Shown here: positions 19,210 through 28,000 of the stretch, one piece after another
Numbering within the stretch: position 1 is the first letter of the stretch
Layout: every line of letters starts with the position of its first letter
Source: Anaeromicropila populeti
GTDB taxonomy: Bacteria; Bacillota; Clostridia; Lachnospirales; Lachnospiraceae
Length of the DNA stretch: 64,000 bases
Direction of reading: 5' to 3'
Assembly (NCBI RefSeq): GCF_900112775.1
Contig: NZ_FOYZ01000009.1
Span: 38,740 to 102,739, forward strand
The notes under the pieces: generated by a model
What the model saw: the letters and a program-made list of their open reading frames with translations, nothing else
What the model was told of the DNA's origin: nothing
Database searches by the model: none
Translations under genes and position numbers: made by a program

Positions 19210-20811
19210 TTACATTAAAGTAGAAAACATATTAAGTACTGCTTGTTTTACTTTCATAAAAAATGGACGGCTGCGCCACTCTTCATACGTAATTTCATGA
19301 CTTTCTTCCATTGCACTTACCAGATCTTCTTTCACTGTCTGTATTACTTCATTATTGCAAATCCATACACCGTTTTCATAATGAAGATAGAAGCTTCTAT
19401 AGTCCATATTGATAGTGCCTACCACTCCACTATTTTCATTGATAATTGTTTTTGCGTGAAGAAATCCAGGGGTATACTCATAAATCCTCACACCATTTTT
19501 CAGCAGATAACCATAATTGTAGTTTGTAATCAATTTTACATGGGGTTTGTCCGGAATATACGGTGTAAGAATTCTGACATCCACTCCGCCTTTTGCGGCA
19601 GCAATCAGTGCCTCCTTCATATCGTCTTCAATGATCAGATAGGGGGTTGTAATATAAAGAAATTCTGCTGCGTAATAAATCATCTGTTTATAAATATTTT
19701 CAATCGGATTATTAGGATTATTCGCTGGTCCATCGGAAATCACCTGGCAATACACCTTACTCTCTGGGAACTGGGCAGTTGGACGGTATTTATTATAATC
19801 AACCATAGTATATCCCCCACAAACTTCCCACATTTGAAAGAAAGTAATAGTAAGCCCCCAAACTGCTTCTCCTTTCAGCCGTATCGCATTATCCTTCCAG
19901 ATGCCAAATCGCTCTACCAAATTAGCATATTCATCTGCAATATTAAATCCCCCTGTAAAGCCTATATTTCCATCAATCACAATAATTTTCTGATGGCTGC
20001 GGTAATTCATATATAACTTGTCTGTATACTTATGAATGGGATTAAATACCCTGACTTGAAAGCCATCCTGTTCTAATTTTCTTTTGAAATGTTTTTCAGT
20101 TCGGATCATTGCCCCAAAATCGTCATACAGAAACTTTACTTCTACACCACTTTTAATTTTTCTTACTAATATTTCATAAAGCTTATCCCAAATTCCACCC
20201 TCTGCAACAATAAAGAAGTCAATTAGAATAAAGTGCTCTGCTTTCTCTAATTCCTCGAATATAACCCGAAACACATCTTCTGCCATTGGATAATAATCAA
20301 TTTGATTATTTTTGTATAATGGAAACCCTTCATTAGACATATATCTAGAAATCCTTCTCTGTGATGGATTTTCAAGATAAAATTCTTCCTCCGTCTGCTT
20401 ATCATGTATGGCATAGGAAAAACCATGTCTCATAATCCGTAATATGTCTCTTTCAATTTTTTTCTTAGAGTCTGGTTTTCCCCAAAGCAGGTACATGATA
20501 TGTCCAGAAATAGGTAGTGCCAGTGCAATGCAAATCCACGCAATCTTATAGGATGGGCTCCGATTATCATTGACTAGGTTTAGGACCAGGATGATACTAA
20601 AAATCTCCAGAACGATATAAAAATATATTGTTACGTTTTGTAAAATGAAAGGCAAAATAATAATAATCGCAAATTGTAGGAGAACTAATAATCCTACTAA
20701 ACACCCTCTTAGAAATCCACTTAAACTATTCTCTATTCTTCCTTTTAGTTCATCCTTTAAATTACCAGGATGCTCCGAAAACCAAGATTCTCTATTATCT
20801 CTCTCGTTCAT
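19210..20811 (-). CDS. cls: Cardiolipin synthase (PLD family)
   Basis: Membrane enzyme joining two phosphatidylglycerols to cardiolipin; 533 residues. Three hydrophobic N-terminal segments (residues 33-110) anchor it. Two phospholipase D motifs follow: HQKIIVID...GFTGGFN near residue 270 is canonical, while the second, HAKTIINE...GTINMDYRS near 452, has Glu where Asp is normal in H-x-K-x4-D. The rest of the second motif is intact, so activity is plausible but the change deserves notice. ATG start with AGGGAG upstream and a strong promoter. It heads a two-gene unit with the GH2 mannosidase, an unusual pairing. Confidence 0.92.
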   Translation of the reverse strand: MNERDNRESWFSEHPGNLKDELKGRIENSLSGFLRGCLVGLLVLLQFAIIIILPFILQNVTIYFYIVLEIFSIILVLNLVNDNRSPSYKIAWICIALALPISGHIMYLLWGKPDSKKKIERDILRIMRHGFSYAIHDKQTEEEFYLENPSQRRISRYMSNEGFPLYKNNQIDYYPMAEDVFRVIFEELEKAEHFILIDFFIVAEGGIWDKLYEILVRKIKSGVEVKFLYDDFGAMIRTEKHFKRKLEQDGFQVRVFNPIHKYTDKLYMNYRSHQKIIVIDGNIGFTGGFNIADEYANLVERFGIWKDNAIRLKGEAVWGLTITFFQMWEVCGGYTMVDYNKYRPTAQFPESKVYCQVISDGPANNPNNPIENIYKQMIYYAAEFLYITTPYLIIEDDMKEALIAAAKGGVDVRILTPYIPDKPHVKLITNYNYGYLLKNGVRIYEYTPGFLHAKTIINENSGVVGTINMDYRSFYLHYENGVWICNNEVIQTVKEDLVSAMEESHEITYEEWRSRPFFMKVKQAVLNMFSTLM

Positions 20812-20848
20812 CGTTTACTCCCTACACATTTATTTTAAAGTAACTAGC

Positions 20849-20877
20849 ATTATACCATGAAAATGACTATAATACAA
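20849..20877 (-). promoter_or_regulatory. Strong promoter for cls-GH2 unit
   Basis: Minus strand TTGTAT (20877-20872), 17-nt spacer ending TGG, TATAAT (20854-20849): good -35, consensus extended -10, about 38 nt before the cls ATG. Confidence 0.78.
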
Positions 20878-20890
20878 ATTTTAATTGGTT

Positions 20891-20919
20891 TTGACTTCCT
20901 CTGCTTTTTCGATTATAAT
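20891..20919 (+). promoter_or_regulatory. Strong promoter for YprB-like gene
   Basis: TTGACT (20891-20896), 17-nt spacer, TATAAT (20914-20919), followed directly by the AAAGGAGGTC ribosome site; the leader is only about 14 nt. It is back-to-back with the cls promoter. Confidence 0.82.
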
Positions 20920-20939
20920 TTGTAAAAGGAGGTCGAACT

Positions 20940-22055
20940 ATGATTACAATTCAAAAAACCCTACAGATTTCAAACCCTTATCCCTTTCACCGCCAATACT
21001 CTGTTTCCTGTGAAGACTGCCTCTTCTTCGATATTGAAACAACTGGCTTTCAAGCTGATATTTCTAACGTATATTTGATTGGCTGCTGCTTTTTTCAGAA
21101 TAACCATTGGCAACTTATCCAGTGGTTTGCAGATGATTATATCAGTGAAAAAAATATTTTGGAGGAATTTGTTAAAAAGGCAAAATCCTTATCTGTTTTG
21201 CTACATTATAATGGAACGGGATTTGACTTACCTTATCTGAAAAAAAAGTTTATTCAACATGACATCGACTATGATTTCAGCAATCTTGTCAGCATAGATT
21301 TATATAAAAAAATATGTCCTTATAAATGGCTGCTTCCCTTCTCCAGTTTAAAGCAAAAATCTATTGAGGAATTCTTGTCTGTCCCACGTAAGGATTTATA
21401 TTCTGGAGGTGATTTAATTTCAGCTTATGTTTCCTTTATAAAAGAGCATTTTATGAAACTCCCTGAAGAAAATGAACACTTACATCTCCTTCTACTCCAC
21501 AATGAAGAAGATGTTTCAAATTTGATTTTACTTACTCAGGTTTTATCCTACAGTCATTTATTTGAAACGATTCCCCACACCACATATAGATTGGTTAATA
21601 ATATCTTATATCTAACTGGCAGCACAAATTATCCTCTTCCTCATCCACTTTTCGTTCAAATGGACGCTGTTACATTTACTGCCCATGATACCAGCTTTCA
21701 ATTAGAGATTTCTTTAATCCAGGGTGAACTAAAATATTTCTTTTCAAATTATAAAGAGTATTATTATTTGCCCGAAGAGGACACTGCTATTCATAAAAGT
21801 GTTGCTGAATTTGTTGATAAGGCACACAGGATAAAAGCCAAAGCATCTAACTGCTATACTAGAAAAGCTGGACTGTTTGCACCACAGTATAACGGAACAC
21901 TTGAACCTAAATTTAAATATGCTTATAAAGATAAACAAAGTTTTATTGAAATGAATTCTTCGTTGATGGAAAAAGAATATGTTCGTAATCAATATGCATT
22001 TTCCATCCTTACTTATTTATGTCAATGCAAAACTAGAAATATACAACGAAAGTAA
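20940..22055 (+). CDS. YprB-like ribonuclease H-fold (DEDD) exonuclease
   Basis: Predicted 3'-5' exonuclease of the RNase H-like YprB group (PF13482 type), 371 residues. DEDD residues are visible: Asp and Glu in FFDIETTGF (near residue 31), Asp in LLHYNGTGFDLPYLKKKF, and the last Asp in HNEEDVSNLILL. The C-terminal 150 residues carry no motif I recognise, and lack the TPR repeats of Bacillus YprB. The ribosome site AAAGGAGG is near consensus. It stands alone with its own promoter and terminator. The substrate (structured DNA or RNA) is unknown. Confidence 0.85.
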   Translation: MITIQKTLQISNPYPFHRQYSVSCEDCLFFDIETTGFQADISNVYLIGCCFFQNNHWQLIQWFADDYISEKNILEEFVKKAKSLSVLLHYNGTGFDLPYLKKKFIQHDIDYDFSNLVSIDLYKKICPYKWLLPFSSLKQKSIEEFLSVPRKDLYSGGDLISAYVSFIKEHFMKLPEENEHLHLLLLHNEEDVSNLILLTQVLSYSHLFETIPHTTYRLVNNILYLTGSTNYPLPHPLFVQMDAVTFTAHDTSFQLEISLIQGELKYFFSNYKEYYYLPEEDTAIHKSVAEFVDKAHRIKAKASNCYTRKAGLFAPQYNGTLEPKFKYAYKDKQSFIEMNSSLMEKEYVRNQYAFSILTYLCQCKTRNIQRK

Positions 22056-22079
22056 GGGGCAGAAATCATCTGCCCCTTA
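22053..22079. terminator. Hairpin terminator between convergent genes
   Basis: Perfect 11-bp stem TAAGGGGCAGA/TCTGCCCCTTA with a 5-nt loop; it overlaps the stop codon of the YprB-like gene and lies 14 nt beyond the stop of the giant surface-protein gene. T-tracts are weak on both sides. Confidence 0.7.
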
Positions 22080-22093
22080 TTGATTAAGTAATT

Positions 22094-25000
22094 TTATAAT
22101 CGTCTTCTACGATAGAAAATAAATAGTCCTGTTCCTATTAATGACCCCATTCCTCCAATGGTTCCAATTACCGCACGTCTGTTGTTGTAGTATTGTACCC
22201 ATCTATTTTGTGTAATCAGGAAATCTTTTATCTCTTTTGCCGTCGTATTGCCCGCAGCATCCTTTACCAGAATACTTAAATCCTGACGTTTATCAAGACC
22301 ATCAATATTAAAACTAAGATCACCTTGAACATCTGAAATGGCTTCTACATCCCATGTGTGATAAACCGTATCATTCAGTCTGACTTCAACCTCTTCTACG
22401 TAAATATTATCCTTTACAACAACATAAACCAATTGGGTCTCTGCGTTATAAATCTTATTGTCTTCTATACCAGAAACCGTTATTACTGGACTTGTTTTGT
22501 CAATTGTAAATTTTATTTCCTTGTTATTTACTGTATTATCCGATTGATTTTCTGCTGCATCAGTTGATGTAATAATAACTGAATAATTTCCTTCTTTTTC
22601 AAAGTTATCTGCAAATATTGTATACGTATACTCTTTCCAGTTTGCTGTATCTTCTGATTTTGTAACTGCATAATCTTCATTTTCTGTCAGCAGCTGGACG
22701 CTTCCATCTTTTACATAGCTTACGGCATATTCTGTAAGCACATCTACATTTACCTCTCTAACTTGTAAATCTGGAACCTCTTTATTATATTTATTTAATA
22801 TTCCTTCTGTCTCTTCTGATATGTCATAAGTAGAACCAAAGCGGTTTACACTGAATTCTACACTTTCTTTAATAGAATTTCCCGCTTTATCATAAATAAC
22901 AGCGTCCAAAGTATAGATATCATCTATTTCCTTTGTTTCCTCAAAAATGTCTAACGTAACCTTCTGCCCTTTTCCAATCGCTGCTCGCGTAAATCCATCT
23001 CTCACTTTTCCACGTTTTTTCCCTGTCAGTGTAATAACAGAACGGTTTGTATCCAGATTTGTGTCTGTAAAGGTTACCGTTGGTACCACCTTACTGTTAT
23101 ACGCGTGCTTTGCCTCTACGCCCTCTATTTTCAATTCTGGCTCAGACTGATCCACAATAAACTCCTGCTTACTGATTACTTCACTCTGATTTCCTGCCAT
23201 ATCAACATAGCTGACAGTAATAGAGTACTCACCATCTTCCCCGCAATCAATCGTAGCCTGATGATGATCTCCATTTGCTGACCATCCGCCAACACCTGGA
23301 GCACTTACAACCGCACCATCTAACCGGCGGGTAACATCAATTTTCACATCGGAAACGTAAAAGTTATGTTCATCAATTTCAACTGTAGCCAAACGTGCAT
23401 TTCTATAGTAAGCAGTATTTTCAGCATTATTATTGCTGTACTGGATTGCTACTACTGGCACTGTTTTATCAATGATAAATTCATCCTTGTGCTCATAATC
23501 AGCCTTGTTTCCAGCCATATCTGTATATGTAACTGTAAATTCATACTCACCATCTTCTGCAAAAGGAATACTAGCCGTATGCTTAATTCCATCTTCCTTC
23601 CAACTGCCCGCAGATGGTTTCATATTGGTTACTTCCGTACCATTTCGTTTAATCGAGATTACCACATCTTCTGGATTAAAATTTAATTCATCAATCTCAA
23701 TTTTTGCTGTCCGAACTTCTTTAAAATACTTATCATTTACATTTGAATTATTATCATAAGTAATCTTAAGTACTGGTTTTGTAATGTCGATTTTGTATGT
23801 TTCTGTCTTCGTAACAGCAACATTTCCTACATTATCGAAATACGAAACCTGAACCCGAACTTCATTATTGTTATTCTCTTTTGCCGTCAAGGTAACCGTT
23901 TCACCCCACTGGTACGTAATATCTTTTGAATTAGAGAACTCTACATCTCCAGAAACCGCTGAACCAGCTGAGTATGATAAGCTGTTTATTCCATCGTAAT
24001 CTTCTTTTACTGCCAGCTTCACTTTTACATCACCACTATAGATGCCATTTTCATTCGGTTTTGACATAGGTTCAATGGAAATTGTATCTTGTAGTGTTTG
24101 GGCTGCTTTTTTATTCTTCAGTATCAGAGAAGTTGCCTTTGTATAATTACCTTCACCCGATACATTCCCTGAATAGTCTGTTGCCTTGGCATACACAGTA
24201 CCTTTAAAGTCAGGCGAAAGTGTAAAACTCACTTCTTTTGTACTTGTTTTCTTATTATCCACAACTATTTTCTTCTCATTTTGCTTTCCTGCTGTTTCAT
24301 CTTCTGTATAATATTCAATTGTATGAATACCACTCATTCCATCCTCTGTTGAAATATTTACTGAAATTGCTTCCTTTGCAAAATAGCCAAATGAAATAAA
24401 ATTAATAAATTTTGCAACTGCACCAGAATTTTTCTCTTTATAAACAATATCTGTCTTTTCCAGCACTGGTGCATCTTTATCAATAATAAATGTACTCGGA
24501 TCACTTAATTCCCAGCTTTCACTATTTCCTGCTGCATCCACGCAGGTTATTTTTAGAGTATATTCACCGTTTGTGTCAAAAGCTATATTCTGAGAGTGGA
24601 TCGCATTATTGGTAATTTCCGTACCTGGAACTGGAGCGGAAATCGTTTTACCATTCATATCACGCGCCTCCACTGAAATGGTCGTATTAGACGCAATATA
24701 GTTCACCTCTTCAATTACAACCGAAGCTGTTCTGGCCTGCTTGTAGCAATTTCCATTCTCTGCCGATACATTATCAAAATTAACTTTAATTTCTGGTTTT
24801 AACGTATCAATTGTGAATTCTTCTGACTGTTTTGTTCCCGTATTGCCACAGGCATCTATACATTCTACCTGTATCTTATACTTTCCATCTGTACTAAAAT
24901 TCACTGACGCAGTATATGTATTGTCCTTTGATTTTGTCCATCCTGATGCAGTTGGTCCTCCTGTTATAACCTTAGTCTGCTCTGGAATAAAATTATGCTC

Positions 25001-28000
25001 AAAAATTGTAATCGTTGCCGTTCTGCTTTTATTATAAAAGTTGGTTGAATTGGTTGCATCAAATGTGATATCAACAGTAGGTACCAGATTATCAAACAAT
25101 ATTTTTCCATCCACTACTCTTGTAGCATTCTGTGCATTATCATATGCTTCCACATATAAATAACCACCAAATACAGAATCCAGAGTAATTTCAAAATTCT
25201 TATTCTTTATATTTGTTTCTGTCACATCTTGTTCCTGACAGTTTTGAAGTTCTGAAAGCTTAACTGTACTATCCAGTACGGTATTTGAAAATACATAGCG
25301 AATTCGATCAAGCCCTACGTTGTCTTCAAAATGAATGGTAATTGTTGCCGAATTGTCCAGCTTAATCATTTTATTATCTGTTGTCTTATATAATGCCCGC
25401 TGTTCATGATCAGACGGTTGGCCTGAACCATTTTTATAAGCATATTGAATCCAGCAAGCATCAGCTGGAGGTGCTGTCATATCAATATTAAAGCTTTCAG
25501 ATATATTTTCTTTACTATTTTCACAAATATCTGCACATTCAACAGTTAGTTGATAGTCTCCTTCTTCTGAAAATATGACTGCTGCTTTGTACTGATTACC
25601 TGTCTTGACCCAACTTGGCTTAGAAAACTCTGCAAATTCCGCATTACCCTGTAATACATCCCCATCCATAAGATCCATTGTCGTACCATTTTTCTTTACT
25701 TTTACATGAAGCGCATCTAAATCTATATTGTCCTCTGTAATTGTAATATTAGCAGTACGAGATTTATTATACCCGATAACACCCAGATCGGTATTGTTTA
25801 AATCAAATTCAATTCCTATTTCTGGTTCTGTACCATCAAAATAAATAACACTATCTGTCCACCTTAAAATATTTCCAGATTTATCTGCAACTTCTACATA
25901 TAAATAACCAGTATATGGTGTTTTGTCAGCACGTTCCTTAATATCTAATTCGATTGCATCCTCATTAACATCTAACGCCTTAGTGCTTAATGACTCTAAT
26001 TCTTCTACTGTAGGAGTCACAGAACTTACTATTCCATATTTCACCGAATCCAAAAGCATGTTATCCTTTGCATGAAACGAAACAGCAGCGTCCTTCCGCA
26101 ATAAAATTTTTCTTTCATCACCTGTTCCAGTCTCCGTCACAGCTCCATTATCCGCATAAAGGTAGTCAACATTCTGCACCTCCGGCTGAATCTGGTCAAC
26201 AATAAAAGTAACCTCTAAATTTATTGCAGGTCTAGTCGCTTGATCCGTGCAACTTACAATTAAACGATACTCTCCACTGGTCTCATTCTCTACAGCACCT
26301 GGAAATGCCACATTATGAATCGTTACTGTCGTTTGATTGGTGTCAGCAGATATGCTTTTTTCACATGTTGCACCAGAAAAATCAATTGCCGGATTTCCAT
26401 TTGCATTTTTAACATGCTGTTTCACATAATCCAGCCAGGTATTTTCTCCTGTTAGTTCTTCAGGCAAATTAACATCTTTAAATGTGATATCTGCAATCCG
26501 TACTTCCTTAAAATACTTATCGTTCACTGGGGTTTCTGCACTGGTGAACTGTGCGCTTACCTCTGGTTTCCCTGTATCAATGGATATCTCTTTACTTCTG
26601 TTGACTGTGGCATCTGGTTCTCTCTTATCTGCACAGAAAACAGTAATTGTATAGGCTCCATCCATTTGTAATTTGATTTCACAGGTTTTTATATTTACAT
26701 CATTTTCATCCTCTTCTAACGGACTAACAGTAAAAATAGTAGTATCCATGCTGTTCTTCTCTTCATAAGAGGACGCTCCTAATACAACTTCCTTGGCAGT
26801 TCCTGTTTTAGACTTTATCGTTACTTTTGCTTCAGAAATGTTAGCTTCTACAATGGTCACTTTAGCCGTAACAGCACTTGCATAAAATCCACTTGTCGTT
26901 CCCTGCGCAGAAGATACTTGTATTTCTTCAATTACTGGTGCTACTGTATCTACTCCAAAGATGAGGCTGTTCAGGTTACTCTCTCCTTTATTTCCTGCCT
27001 GGTCAGCACAAACCACCTTTACCCCTTCATACATACCATCAGATAACGTTAATATGTACACATACTCATTTCCATTTTTACTTTCAATTGCCCAACAATC
27101 ATCTGGTATTGTAAGTTTATGATTACTGCTGTCATAAACCTCAAAAGAGCTAAAATCATCAGAACTAAAATGTTCTTCTGTCACAGTCACTTTAAATTTA
27201 CAGGTATGATAAAATGCGCCACTCTCAACATCCTCACTGGCGATTACCGATCCGCCTTCTGTTTTTTGAAAGCTTTCATACTCCAGTACTGCAACAGGAG
27301 CAGTCTGGTCTATATTATAATACCATCTGTTCCTATCAGTTATAACATTTCCAGCTTCATCTGATGCATCTATAACCAGTTCAAACTCACCATCTCCTAA
27401 TTCTGTTAGTTCCTCTCCAGAAATAGTTGTCTCTAAATACTGCACATATGTACCACCTGTTCCAGATGTCCAGTCCAAATCCTCTAATACATGTGGTGTC
27501 CCATCTCCTGTCTTATAAAGAGTAACCTTAGGATTATCTTCAATATTTTTAATACAATAATCGCGTACCTGAATCATTATTTCAGAACTGTCACCAATGA
27601 AATGCTGTTTGGTTTTTTCAACATTCTCTTCATCTAATGCCGTATTATTTACCCACACAACTGGTTTTGTATTATCTATAATTGTCTCGTTGTCTACAAG
27701 CTCTGATGTTTTATTCCCTGCCTTATCTGTAACTGTAACTGTAAGCGTACCAGTTTGGTATTCTGTCATAGTAAACGCTTTCGTAGTATAGCTCATTCCA
27801 TTTGCGTCTACACCAGAGGAAGTAATACCTTCACTAAAAGTACCATTTCCATTCACCTTATTATAAGAAGCCGTAATATCTGCTATTCCTGACTGGCTGT
27901 CATAAGCAACAACTATCATTTGGTTGACAACCGACTCCTCAATAATAGGATTAATTGGAATATTGTTTAATAATTCTTTGTACGTAGTCTTAAAAGGATA

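Noticed and set aside
19243..20016. 257-codon plus-strand open frame
   Set aside because: It lies wholly inside cls on the other strand and has no recognisable domain; AT-rich antisense frames in this window are common.
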